From contig JAVKOQ010000326.1 of assembly GCA_031835245.1 (NCBI GenBank), forward strand, positions 1 to 37,500: a stretch of 37,500 nucleotides of DNA. Reading direction: 5' to 3'. The position numbers and the translations under genes are program-made. Origin of the DNA: Balamuthia mandrillaris. Lineage: Eukaryota; Discosea; Longamoebia; Balamuthiidae. Positions 19,570 to 29,511 of this stretch are shown here, piece by piece (the stretch's first letter is position 1; each line of letters starts with the position of its first letter). The notes under the pieces were generated by a model. The model searched no databases. It was not told the DNA's origin and saw nothing but the letters and a program-made list of their open reading frames with translations.

Positions 19570-19688
19570 GGATACGGCCATACTGCGGAGAGAGCACCGC
19601 TTCCCGTCCGATCAGCGAAGTTAAGCTCCGCCAGGCGATGTTAGTACTGGGGTGGGTGACCACCCGGGAATCCATCGTGCTGTATCCT
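19570..19688 (+). rRNA. 5S ribosomal RNA, copy 2
   Basis: Same gene as copy 1 on the opposite strand, about 6.4 kb away. The only difference I find is GAGAGAGC here against GAGAAAGC there. It ends GTGCTGTATCC and is followed by TTTTCC and a run of nine T, a Pol III terminator. Confidence 0.95.
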
Positions 19689-19766
19689 TTTCCTTTTTTT
19701 TTCGTTCGCTTTCTTCCTCCTTCCCTCTCCTCCTCTCTCTTCCTCGTTCTTCTTTATGTTATCAAT

Positions 19767-19814
<48 letters not shown>

Positions 19815-20000
19815 CCTTTCTTTCTTGTCGTAGTTGTTCGCTGTTTGTTTATCCTGTGTTTTTTGTTTTGACTGTTGTTGTACTCCTTTCTCTCTCTCTC
19901 TCTCTCTCTCTCTATGTCTCTTGTCTCTATCATTAGTGTTAGAAGGCCTATGTTTGGTTGGAGGTTTTTTGTATTTTAAAGGCTTGGAGGAGATTACATT
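19689..20000. other. Region between 5S copy 2 and the Mpo1-like gene
   Basis: Pyrimidine-rich on the plus strand, with (CT)n runs at about 19769-19808 and 19890-19912. It is the 3' flank of both neighbours. No gene seen. Confidence 0.6.
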
Positions 20001-20688
20001 TTAAAAGGGCAACCGGCCAGTGACAATATGCCACCACATGCTATTATTATCGAAAGAGAAGAACCGTCAGTTACAACCATACACATCAAGCCAATGGCGA
20101 GAATGAGAGAGAAAGAGAAAGAGAGAGAGAGAGAAAGAGAAGCGAGACAGAGAAAGAGAAAGAGAAAGAGAAAGAGAAACGACGAAAGAGAAAGAGAAAG
20201 AGAAAGAGAAAGAGAAAGAGAAACGACAAAAGAGAGAAAGAGAGAGGGAGAGTAACGAAAACAACAACGATCAAGGCAATGAACGAAATGACAAGAAAGC
20301 AAGCAAGCAAGAACGTACTGAAAGTCGCCACGTAGACTGTACAACGGATGCTTGAATGTAGCTGGCTTGTTCTTCTCAAAGAAAAAGTGTCCCACCTTCA
20401 GTTTTTTTTTGGAACAAAGATGAGAGCCCAAACCAAAAGGAACTCCAAAAAAAAAAAACGATGTACCCAAGCGAAGCCGTAGCCACAGAGCAAAGGGAGG
20501 AACAAGAGCTGGTAGTTGCCGGTGAAGAGGACGACGAGGAGGACGGCCATGGCCAGGGTGGTGCCCACAAAGTGGAGGCGTCGGTTGGTGCGATCCGAGT
20601 GTTCCTTCATGTAGAATGGAAAGAACTCGGCAAAGCTGTGGAAGGGAGGGCGCACGATGACTTGGCGTTGCTGTTGTTGTGATTGCAT
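20001..20688 (-). CDS. DUF962 / Mpo1-like membrane protein
   Basis: Exons 20688-20467, 20395-20319 and 20040-20001 join in phase to 112 aa. The N-terminal half is FAEFFPFYMKEHSDRTNRRL, then HFVGTT and a hydrophobic double-span (LAMAVLLVVLFTG; LLFLPLLCGYGFAWV). The C-terminal half reads GHFFFEKNKPATFKHPLYSL then RGDFHMWWHIVTGRLPF. The spaced His residues and the GHFFxEKNRPATFxHPxxSLxGDF string are the signature of the DUF962/YGL010w family. The yeast member Mpo1 is an ER Fe(II)-dependent dioxygenase in phytosphingosine breakdown, so a sphingolipid role is likely. The last exon is only 40 nt but supplies the conserved MWW motif. It is divergent from the RGS gene and shares a 347-bp promoter region. 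Confidence 0.88.
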
Positions 20689-21035
20689 TTTTTCGATGTG
20701 ATCAAAAGAGATCCGTTTTATTTTTTCTTTCGTTTTTTTGGTGACAAAAAAAATCAGAGTCAGAAAAAACAACTCCTCAAGCGTCGACAGCATCACTTTT
20801 GTCGACGATAAATCCGATCCATTATAATCAATGACTCCTCGTAGATCCTAATTTATCTGATGACCCCTCGATTAACCTATATTTGGAAATTTTTCATTAA
20901 TCAATTATTTCTTTTTTTAACAATTAAAAAAAAAAAAACATATATTAAATATAAAAATAAGCCGAGTTCGTTTTTGTTTTTGTTTTCGTTGTTGCGGTCG
21001 GTAAGAACGCAAGAACAGAACAGAGCAAAAAAAAA
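20689..21035. other. Divergent promoter region, Mpo1-like / RGS gene
   Basis: 347 bp between two start codons, AT-rich at 20870-20960, with a GTCGAC pair nearer the Mpo1-like side. No TATA box is obvious for either gene. Confidence 0.6.
20783..20806. promoter_or_regulatory. Paired GTCGAC motifs (20783-20788, 20801-20806)
   Basis: Two GTCGAC palindromes 18 bp apart, the closest pair in the window, 95-118 bp upstream of the Mpo1-like ATG and about 230 bp upstream of the RGS gene. Confidence 0.42.
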
Positions 21036-23447
21036 ATGAGTCGACTCCCACCTGCAGGAAGCGAAGGAGAGCCCGAGCCTTCCTCCTCTCCTCTCTCCTC
21101 CTCTCCGCCCTCCACCGCTCCATCCCACATGGCCAACTGGAAGGCCGGGCGCAGCGGAGGAGGCAGCTCCCCCGGCCTGTCCCCGCCCCCGTCCCACCAT
21201 CAGAACATGGGCAAGCGGCCCCTGACCGCCCCTCCTCCCGCCGTCCCTCCGCTCCCCACCAACCGGAGGGTCACCCTGGCGGAGATATTGGAGAAGCCGC
21301 CGCTGAGAAGGATGTTCGAAGTCTTCTTGAGGAGATCCTTTTGTCAGGAGAACTTGGAGTTTTACTTGGCGGTGGAGGAGTTCAAGAAGCTGCACGCGGC
21401 TCATGACCCCAAGGTAACCCCTTTTTGTTTTGTTTTTTGGTTTTTTTTAAAGAAAAAAGATGAAATAACAACAAACAAACAAAAAGGATGCAAAAGCGGT
21501 GGAGAGCGTGCGAGAAAAGGCGTTTAACATCTGGTCGACTTTCTTGGGATCGGTAGGACTCCTTTTTTTTGTTGTTTTCATTTTTTTCAATTGCTCTTCT
21601 TTTGTTTCTCTTCTTTCTGCTTTCTTCTCTCTTCTTCTGTGCTTCCTTCTTCTCTCTTCCTTCTTCTTTCTCTCTTCCTTCTTCTTTCTCTTCTGCTTTT
21701 TTTTAAATCGATTCTAGCTTCTCGCTTTTCTCCTCTCCTGCTCTCTTCTTCTGTGCTTCTTTCTTCCTTCTTCTCTCTTCACTCTTCTTTCTTCTTCCTT
21801 TGTTTTTCTTCATCTCATTCGTTCTGCACAACAAACCACTTTCGATCAAAAGGCAAGCAAAGAGAGGGAAATCAACGTGAACCAGCAGGTTAAACTGGAG
21901 TTGGAGCAGTTTGTCAGAGATCTGGAGGGCACCTCCTCGGCGCCCAAAGTGACCATGTTTGACGAGGCTCAGAGCGCCATTTCTTTCCTGATCTCCACGG
22001 ACAGCGTGCCCAAGTTCACCTTGACGAGCGATTATAAAACGGCTAGAAGTTCGTACTCTCTGTCTTCCCGTTTCTTTGCTTCTTTCTTCATTCTCCGTTC
22101 ATAACTCAACAACGTTGACTGTTCTTACAGCATTGGTTCGGTTAAAGGAAGAATCAGCAGCGTTAGAAGCGAACGTGGAGGAATGCTCGAAGCAGCTTCA
22201 AGTCTTGGAATCCGAACTCACCGCCAAGCAAGAACAAGTTCAAATGTTGGAAGAGTATCTGAACGCCTCCGAGGAGGACGCGCAACGAAAGGAGGAGGAG
22301 AGGTTGAAGCGGCAGGGGAAAATGGCGGAGCGAAACAGGAAAGCGCAGGAGAAGAAGGAGAAGAAGGAGAAGAAGGACAAGGAGGAGAAGGAGGAGAAGA
22401 ACGATCAGATCGTTCCGGAAGTGCTGACCGACTTTGCAAAGTCCACCATCAACGTGCTGAGCGGAATGACGACGAGGAAAGAGAAGGAGAGCATGGCTGG
22501 TGACAACTATGTTCTTTGCGTTGACGGTATGTCTTGGGTTACCCTTTTGTTGTGTTCGCTGTGTTCTCACGAAACGAAACAGTGCTGCAGGGTAAGGACT
22601 TGGCGCACATGGACAAGACGGGTCATTCGCAAAAGCCAAACGCTTTTGTGACCGTTCGTTATGGCAAACAGAAACATACCACAAAAGTTGTTATGAACAC
22701 CAACGAGCCACAGTGGTTTGAAAACTTTTCGATGTTCGTCATTCTTCTTGCTTCTATCTTCTTTTTTCTAACTCTTTCTCTCTTCTCTTCTCTCGTTGTG
22801 TGTTCTCGTTCTCGTCTCATTCGTTCGTTTGCCTCTTTTGCGCACACAGACCCACCAAGCCAGAGGAATCCTCCAAAGTACGCATCGAGATCTACCACTT
22901 CAACGTCATGGGCAAGCACACCCTCCTCGGCATGCTGAGCTTCCCCTCAGCTCGTTCCTTTAGCAAGGAGGTGGGTCCGCCCATCAATCGTTGGTTCAAG
23001 CTGCAAGGACAGAACTTTGACGAGCCGGCGGAGGGACACGTGCAGCTCTCCCTCAAGTATCGGCCTCTCTACGACCGCAAAACGGAGCTGCAAAGGGAGG
23101 TGAACAAGATGAAGAAGTTTGTGGCGTTCTTGGAGGGAGGAGGAGGAGGGGCGGACTCCGAGGAGGCAACGTTGGAGAGGAGCAATTCCGATGATGAGCT
23201 GCTGGCCAGGAAGGCGCACAGCGAGTCCTCATCGAGCATGCTGTCTTCCGACGGCACATCGCATAGAAAGAGCGGGAAGAACTTTGTGGCGAGCGGTGGC
23301 AAAGGGAGCGGCGGTGGCGCCGCATCTGGAAGCGGAGCAGGGAACAAAGGAAAGAAGGTGAAACAGTCTTCAACGACGAAGAAGCTGGTCAAGACGTTAA
23401 AAGCCAAGCAAGCCAAGTTGGAGAAGACGTTGCTAACCATCGACTGA
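21036..23447 (+). CDS. RGS-coiled coil-C2 domain protein
   Basis: Six exons (21036-21413, 21487-21552, 21853-22048, 22131-22526, 22583-22733, 22850-23447) join in phase to 594 aa. The N-terminus is Ser/Pro-rich. An RGS domain covers about 82-210: TLAEILEKPPLRRMFEVFLR, then RSFCQENLEFYLAVEEFKKL, then INVNQQVKLELEQF and FDEAQSAISFLISTDSVPKF. A coiled coil follows (ALEANVEECSKQLQVLESEL) with a Lys/Glu-rich stretch. The C2 domain covers about 350-460: VLQGKDLAHMDKTGHSQKPN, then FVTVRYGKQKHTTKVV, then NEPQWFENFS and RIEIYHFNVMGKHTLLG. The tail is Ser/Gly/Lys-rich. RGS domains speed GTP hydrolysis by G-alpha; the C2 would add membrane or Ca2+ targeting. Only one of the usual C2 Asp ligands is plain, so Ca2+ binding is uncertain. 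This domain pair is not one I recognise as standard. Confidence 0.82.
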
Positions 23448-23603
23448 TCCAAGTTTTTTTTAAAACAAATGTAAAGCACATCACAACAAAAAAACTCTCC
23501 CTCTCTGTCTCTGAGAGTAATGTTTACAAAAGATGCCACCAGTGGCTGTCCGCTTTCGCGCTTCGTTTAGGGGAGCCGTTGGCAGGTAATGCTCGTTAAA
23601 TGA

Positions 23604-23786
23604 AAGCAATTCATTACTTACTGTTCGCCATTCACTCTGACCGTTGTTTATGTGTATGGCTATTCCGATGAGGGTCCTTTGGGGCCAGGAGTGGAGGAGC
23701 CAATGATGAAGGTCTATGAGGACGAGGTTTGGAGCAACGCTGACAGTGCTGCACGCATGGTTGCTCCCGTTATGCCCTGGTTCTAA
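23604..23786 (+). pseudogene. Coding-like fragment, possible relic 3' exon
   Basis: A 60-codon frame with no good start ends in TAA. Its second half, VYGYSDEGPLGPGVEEPMMK, then VYEDEVWSNADSAARM and VAPVMPWF, has the composition of a real protein rather than random sequence. No plausible 3' splice site precedes it. I do not recognise the family; it may be the end of a lost gene. Confidence 0.25.
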
Positions 23787-24740
23787 GAACCAAATATATT
23801 TTTTACTAGTTTGACGAATGCAAACTCCATTATTCCCCACTTCCCCCACCCCACTCCACAAATGACTTCCTACAAAGAGACCAAAGAGTACATGGCAGAG
23901 TGCTCTAAGGGGAAGGGACTTCTCTTTGTTCTTCCATGAACAAAACCTTCAAATTAGTTGGTGAGGAAGGGAATGGAGGCGGACTTGACTGGGTGAAGTG
24001 CGTATACTGGGTGTGCTGTCCTCAGGCAACCCCACCATAGCGTGAACGTGCAAACGCTGGTTTTGCGTGCTGTCCTTCTTTGCTCCACTGGTCCTTCCAG
24101 AACGGTTTCATATTGAGCAAAGCGAACGACTGCTGCTTGGGGTTGCTTTTCTTTTTCTTATTTTGCTTTTGCTCGAACTTCATCTCTGTTGAAGAGAAAA
24201 AACCACCAAAAGAATGGTCCTGCTGGATCAGCGTAGAAGCCACGAGCAAAGCAAAAACCCAGCGCTAACTTTCTAACGTTTCTCTTTGAAATAAGGGACT
24301 TGTAAGCAACAGTTTCGAACAGAGCACAACCACAAAGAACCTATGATGATGGCGGCAATTGATAGCGCACAGCCGACGGCGCTTTGGAAGCCAGCAGAAG
24401 TCACTGTTGCTTCCGCTTCTTTATCTCCCTCTTACCTCCCTCGTTATTCTGCCAACGTCACAAACAAACTTGGGGGCGGTGGTTTCTCCTGGTGTTCGTT
24501 GATGATGCTTTTCCAATTGCTTTTCTTCAAAGTTTCGAACCCACCACACCCCAACCAGCTGCAACCCAAAACGCAAAGCAAACCAACGGCAAATGAGTTG
24601 CTTTTCCCATGGCTTCTTCTTGGCAACCCCTCCCTCTCTGGCTTTCCTTTTCCATTTGCCTCCTTTTAGTGGTCCATTACCCGTGGATTCTCCGTGTTGC
24701 ATTAGCATGCCTTCTCCTTTTATTGCAGCTCCCACAGCAC

Positions 24741-24748
24741 TATATAAA
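24741..24748 (+). promoter_or_regulatory. TATA box of the Dps-like gene
   Basis: TATATAAA lies 104 bp upstream of the ATG, so transcription should begin near 24772 with a leader of about 80 nt. This is the best TATA box in the window. Confidence 0.65.
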
Positions 24749-24851
24749 CCATTCCTCTCGGCTCCCCATTCTTCCACTCATTCAGCAGCTCATTGCAACA
24801 ACAAACAACAACTTTCAACCTACCTACCTACCTACACCAACCGACTTGACA

Positions 24852-25532
24852 ATGTCCGAGTTCAGATTGGAGACCCAGTCCATCAAGCCCAACGTGGGCA
24901 TGGACCAACAGGCCGTCCACCAGTGCGGCGACATCCTCAGCAAGCTCTTTGCGGACCAGTGGGTGCTGTGCACCAAGGTCCTGAACTGCAAGCACAACGT
25001 GCTGGGCAAGCGCAGGGAGATGCTCAAGGACCTCTTCAAGGTGATCCACCACAAGCTCGTCCTCTCCACGGAGATAACCGGCAAGGAGCTGAGGAACCTG
25101 GGCTTCCGTGTGCCTCACCTCCCCGAGATGCTGGAGATGACCAGGATCTCCCCCTCGCTCAAGGGTGAGAAGTGGCCCGACGCGGACAGCATGGTGAGCA
25201 ACATGCTGGAGGACGTGGAGAGGATCATCCAGATGCTCTACAGGGACACCATCAGGTTCGAGAAGCAGGACATCAAGGCCCCTGATGTGGAGGACTTCCT
25301 GGAGGACACCCTGAGGCTCCACAAGGAGATCGCCAAGAAGCTGCGCTGCCACTTGGAGCAGAAGGGCGGCGTCAGCGGACGCTACGGAGGTGGCGGCTAC
25401 GGAGAGAAGAGCCGCTACGGAGAGAAGGGCGGCATCAGCAGCTGGGAGAAGAGCGGCATCAGCGGCAGCGAGCGTGGCGGCTACGAGAAGAGCGGCTACG
25501 AACGCAGCAGCTACGGCGGTCGCTACTGGTAA
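24852..25532 (+). CDS. Dps/ferritin-like protein with Gly/Tyr/Lys-rich tail
   Basis: An intronless 226-aa gene. Residues 25-172 follow the Dps fold: LSKLFADQWVLCTKVLNCKH (compare LxxLLADxYVLYxKTxNYHW), NVLGKRREMLKDLFKVIHHK, ELRNLGFRVPHLPEMLEMTR, a WPDADSMVSNMLEDVERIIQ helix and DVEDFLEDTLRLHKEIAKKL. The ferroxidase ligands seem lost: at the His, Asp and Glu positions I align Lys47, Glu74 and Lys78. Residues 173-226 are Gly/Tyr/Ser/Lys/Arg repeats (YGEKSRYGEKGG, GGYEKSGYERSSYGG), a tail suited to nucleic acid binding or condensation. Every Lys codon I checked is AAG and third positions are mostly G/C; with the TATA box this points to high expression. In bacteria Dps coats DNA in stationary phase; a role in dormancy or cysts is only inference. 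A bacterial origin is possible. Confidence 0.75.
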   Translation: MSEFRLETQSIKPNVGMDQQAVHQCGDILSKLFADQWVLCTKVLNCKHNVLGKRREMLKDLFKVIHHKLVLSTEITGKELRNLGFRVPHLPEMLEMTRISPSLKGEKWPDADSMVSNMLEDVERIIQMLYRDTIRFEKQDIKAPDVEDFLEDTLRLHKEIAKKLRCHLEQKGGVSGRYGGGGYGEKSRYGEKGGISSWEKSGISGSERGGYEKSGYERSSYGGRYW

Positions 25533-25999
25533 AAACACACCAGCAAAAAGTCGTCCCTCCTCTTTGCCCAAAGGGGGAAGGATGATGAAGAGAGATAGAG
25601 GGTGAGAGATAGAGGAGGAGGATAGATCGTCTACTCACTCTTCTCTCTGGAGCTCTTTCCTCCACCAGCTGATTTCTTGTCGACAATTATTAATTTTTAA
25701 ATACATTTTTCACAGTTGTCGATAATCTTTGATTATTTCATTATTATTTGAGCTTCCGAAATATCGTCGACATTTATTAGTTTATCAATATATTTTCGAC
25801 AATTGTTGATAAACAAATACAAGCTGTAACGCGATGATTAAGCTCTCGCATAGGAGGCAGGACAAGCGATGGAGCGTTAACACATGAACATGGATGTGGC
25901 ATGCCCACGCCTCCGCCAGAGAATGGGTTATGGCTGGGGATGAGAGTTGTTCGTCCGTTCTTCAGCCAAAGACGATTCTTGATGATGGTGATTCCCTGT
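25533..25999. other. Convergent intergenic region with an orphan GTCGAC pair
   Basis: Both flanking genes end here. The first 140 bp are 3' UTR-like. The rest is AT-rich with two GTCGAC sites and two further TCGA sites (GTTGTCGATAATC near 25717; TTTTCGACAATTG near 25795). No protein frame is supported. Confidence 0.55.
25679..25771. promoter_or_regulatory. Paired GTCGAC motifs (25679-25684, 25766-25771), no gene start nearby
   Basis: TTGTCGACAATTATTAA and ATCGTCGACATTTATTAG lie 87 bp apart between two 3' ends. This is the only pair with no known start codon within 300 bp. It may be the promoter of an unseen non-coding or antisense RNA, or show that the motif is not a promoter element. Confidence 0.35.
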
Positions 26000-27177
26000 T
26001 TAATTGCTTTGCTTTGCAGGTTCTTGTTGCTCTTCTTCTTCAAGTAAAACGGGAGCCGGGGTGGAGGAGAACCATCCTCGCTTGTCGAAGCTTCGCACGT
26101 TGCAGGTCCGTTGGAAGCAATCGTTACGATAGAGGAGATAATCCATCAGCCGAAGCAGCAGATCATCATCTTCGTTGTGCTGGAGAATGTTGAACGTTGG
26201 AACGGGAATAAGGTTGCCGTAGTTGTGAGAGGCGGTGGATGGGGTGTCGTCGAGGATGAGGGTGAGATCTTTCTGCCAACCTCGGTTTCTGCGTTGAGTT
26301 GACTGCCACACTTTCTTCAAGCCTGTTTGCATAGGAGCAAGCAGAAAACGAAGTTAAAGACAGAATGAGAGAGAGAGAGAACGAGAAAGAGAGAAAGGGA
26401 AACGACTAAAGAGAAAGCACACTTTTGACAGTAAAGCGGATCGGTTCAAGACACTCCAAGCTCGCGCGCGTGACAGTGCAACACCTCTTCTCGGTGAAGA
26501 TAAACGAAAACCGGTCCGGCAGCAACCCCAAAAGCTTCACGACCACCATCTCGGCCCACTCCTCGGAGGCGGCCGTCCAGATGGCAACGTTGCCAAAGTG
26601 TCGGAAGCAAAACTCCACAAACTCCTTGGCATGCGGGCGAAGAAAAACGTTTTCCTTTGCCTTTTGTTCGGGTTATTTTTTTAAAAAAAGATGAGATCCT
26701 TTCGAAAGAAGAAGAAGAAGAAGAAGAAGAAGAAGAAGAAGAAGAAGAAGAAGAAGAAGAAGAAGAACAAGAAGAAGAAGAACAAGAAGAAGAAGAACAA
26801 GAACAAGAAGAAGAACAACAAGAAGAAGAACAAGAAGAAGAAGAAGAAGAAGAAGCAGAAGAAGAAGAAGAAGAACAAGAAGAAGAAGAAGAAGAAGAAG
26901 AAGAACAAGAACAAGAAGAACAAGAACAAGAACAAGAAGAACAAGAAGGACGAAGGAAGAAGCAACAATGAAGAAAGAAGGACAAAAAGAAAAGTTTGAC
27001 AAAGAGCATTGTGATATAAACCTCCGGACAAACGTAAGTAGGGGTTAAGGAAGGGAAGCGCGAAGACAACGAGAGAGGAAAAGAGTCGATGAGAGTGCCA
27101 TCGATGTCCAGAATGATGCTCAAGTGCGACAGTTGCCCTCCTTCTTCTTCGTCTCTCTCTTTTTTCTTTTCTTCCAT
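26000..27177 (-). CDS. HAD phosphatase, CTD/NIF (FCP1/SCP-like) family
   Basis: Exons 27177-27022, 26660-26423 and 26322-26000 join in phase to 238 aa. After a charged N-terminus the catalytic motif is IILDIDGTLIDS (Asp24, Asp26, Thr28 of DxDxT). Then NVFLRPHAKEFVEFCFRHFG and VAIWTAASEEWAEMV match the NIF-domain middle, and LILDDTPSTASHNYGNLIPV then PTFNILQHNEDDDLLLRLMDY match its end. The family removes phosphate from Ser/Thr of proteins such as the RNA polymerase II CTD; the substrate here is unknown. The second exon start has two equal choices, 26660 or 26654 (two extra codons). Intron 1 is 361 nt with a large GAA array. The start codon is only 91 bp from the end of the RhoGAP gene upstream. 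Confidence 0.8.
26706..26962 (+). repeat. (GAA)n/(CAAGAA)n microsatellite, about 250 bp
   Basis: Occupies most of intron 1 of the CTD-phosphatase-like gene. On the sense strand it is (TTC)n with G interruptions. GAA/TTC runs of this length can form triplex structures. Confidence 0.95.
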
Positions 27178-27223
27178 TTTTTTGTGTTCTATAATAAATA
27201 AATAACAAAATATATAAATACAA

Positions 27224-27260
<37 letters not shown>

Positions 27261-27268
27261 GGGAAGGC

Positions 27269-29201
27269 TTAATAACTGCTGGCCACCACGCTCTTGGCAG
27301 GGAGAAGCTCAGCACTTTCACCGGGCCGTTCTTCCTCATCGCTGTTGCTGAGTTCGGCGATTGCTCTCTGTATTCTCTCTTTGTCCGTTAATATCTCCAT
27401 CTCTCTTTTCGTCCATTCGTCCTCTTCGTTGTCTTCCTCGTTTTCTTTGTTTGTTTTTTCTCCGCACATCTGGCCATTGAGGTAGGCGCAGTATGTGGCT
27501 GGAAAGTAGCCAACAACGCCGTTCTTCTCGCCTTTCCACCAGCCGCTGTTGTGCTTGTCCATCACTAAAAGCACATCTCCTTTGCTGAATGATAACTGAA
27601 AGAAGGACAAGCGTAGAATTCCAACGGAAGAAGAAGATAAGCAGAAGAGCAACAACAACAACAAAAACAAGAATGATAAAAAAGAATGGTGGTAAGGAAG
27701 AATACCTCTGATGGAGATGCAGCAGTGTAGTCGTACCACGCACGAGCATAGCACAAGTAATTTGGTCGATAGTTCACCTGGCTGAAGAGCCTATCATAGT
27801 CCTCAATAAGCGCCAAAGCGATGGCATTCACTAATGGCACATCCGCTATCATATCGTGTTTCTCTCTATCTATTTATTTTTTGTGTTGAAAGAACAAGGC
27901 AGAAGAAGGAGAAGAACCAAGAAGAAGATGATGAAGAAGATAAGCAGGAAGAAGAATAAGAAGAAGAAGAAGGTCGAAGAACATCAAAAAGAAGAGAAGA
28001 GCGAAAACAGAAGAAGCGAGAAGAAAGAAGAATCTAAGAAAGATGACGAGTACCGTTGGGAGCACGGAGAAGATTGGGGCCGAAAATGAGGCCAAGATTG
28101 GAGGCATTCATCCTGTTCTTGTCCGAGTGGAGCTTCACCTTGCGAAGACAAAAGACCAGTCGTTTGAGTAATGCTTTGTTGACGGCTGGCAACAGTTGAA
28201 TAGACTTTCGAAGGTCCAATTTGGCATTTGCTTCTGTTTTGTATTAATGAATGACAAAAGATTTTTTAAAAAAAAAGAAAAAAGAAGAAAAAAGAAAAAG
28301 AAAGAAAAAAAGAAGAAGAAAAAAGAAAAAGAAAATAAGAACAGAAAAGAAAGTAAAAACAACAAAAGCAAAAAAAAAAAGACAAAGAACAACCACAAAT
28401 AACAATACGACAAGAAAAAAAAAAAACAGAATGTTACGTTTAGCACATTGACACTGCGCCAAGAAGCAATCGTAGAGCTCAAACGTCAACAAGGGGTCCG
28501 GCAGCTCCCTCAGGTAGAGCTTCAAGAGGTCGCACACCACCTCGCTCTCCAGGTACCACAGCTCCACCTGCTCCCCATCCGCCAGGAGGTTGCGGTAGTG
28601 CTTGGTCTCCTCGGTGGGGGCGCTCTTGCGAAAGATGCCCTCCTCGTCGAGGAGGACCTCCTCGATGTGGAGGCAGGCCTTCTCCACAAAGGGAGGGATC
28701 TGAAAGTCGGGAAAGTCTTGCATTACGCGGTGCAGAGGAATGCCGAATAGTCCTTTTTTTTTTGGATTCAATACCAGAAAGAGAGAGAGAGAGTTAGTTT
28801 ATGGAACGAAAAGAGAGAAGAAAGAAAACTAAAAAGCGAAAAGAAAATTGTATAAAGATTAATATAGAACCACTATAGAGTTTGTGGGGCTCTATAATGG
28901 TTTTTGTAATGGCCATATATGTTAAAAAAAAGATGGCGAAGAAGTGAACAGAGAGAGCGAGAGAGAGAGAAACAAAAAAAGAACCCAAACCAGTGACAGC
29001 AGCATTGCGATAGTTGTTGGGAGCAGAGATGGAAATCTGTGGCTCGCTATCCGCTTGAGGGAGAGCGGGCAGGGCAGCTTCCACGATGGACGAGAAGACG
29101 CGTGTCTTCCAACCTCCGCCATCCTCCGTCGTCGAGTCCTTTGTAGTCGTCGGTAGTGTTGTGGTCTCGCTCTTCTTTTTTGATCGCAACTTCACTCTCA
29201 T
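27269..29201 (-). CDS. RhoGAP-SH3 protein
   Basis: Exons 29201-28991, 28752-28438, 28233-28054, 27845-27706 and 27595-27269 join in phase to 390 aa. The RhoGAP domain starts near residue 71: GLFGIPLHRVM, then IEEVLLDEEGIFRKSA with the arginine finger Arg112, then KLYLRELPDPLLTFELYDCF, then NRMNASNLGLIFGPNLLRAP. The SH3 domain covers about 266-322: ARAWYDYTAASPSELSFSKG, then NSGWWKGEKNGVVGYFPATY. The tail is Glu-rich. It should turn off Rho/Rac/Cdc42 GTPases at sites set by the SH3 ligand. Exon 3 can begin at either of two AGs three bases apart (NAGNAG), altering one residue. The first 3' splice site follows a run of ten A. Confidence 0.88.
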
Positions 29202-29511
29202 CTTCTCTTTTAATCTTTTTTTTTTCGTTCAATTTTTTCTTTTAATTTTTTTTCGTGTAATTGTCTAATAGCTTCGATAAATTTGTTTGCAACCTAAGAC
29301 GAACGATCCTCCACAGCAAAAATGCGGCGTGCCATTTATCCTAATAGAAAAATATGAAACTATTACCCAAGAAGCACAAAAGGAGGTCAATTTGTGAACA
29401 AGTTAAATTCTAAAATTTTTCCTCGAAACAGAAAATTTGATAAATTAATTATAATTTTAGTTGAAATAAAAAAAAGAGAAGAAAAGAAAACGAGAAAAGT
29501 CTGTCTCTTTT
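29202..29511. other. Intergenic region between the RhoGAP promoter and the lectin 3' end
   Basis: 310 bp, AT-rich, with T runs at 29215-29250. No TATA or GTCGAC is clear. No gene seen. Confidence 0.6.

Larger units (their letters stand above)
23448..24851. other. Long intergenic region upstream of the Dps-like gene
   Basis: 1.4 kb. An in-frame coding-like fragment is listed separately at 23604-23786. From 23790 to 24700 I see no domain-bearing frame. A TATA box stands at 24741 and the 5' leader of the Dps-like gene follows, rich in AAC/CTACC. Confidence 0.55.

Noticed and set aside
24828-25571. 247-codon minus-strand frame opposite the Dps-like gene
   Set aside because: High GC at third positions of the real gene removes stops on the other strand; the frame has no domain and the plus strand has TATA box, start and family motifs.
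26443-26457. Possible T-loop GGTTCAAGACA
   Set aside because: Lies in an exon of the HAD phosphatase gene and lacks acceptor and anticodon arms.
26657-27223. Poly-Glu, poly-Lys, poly-Leu and poly-Phe frames
   Set aside because: All arise from the (GAA)n array within the HAD phosphatase intron.
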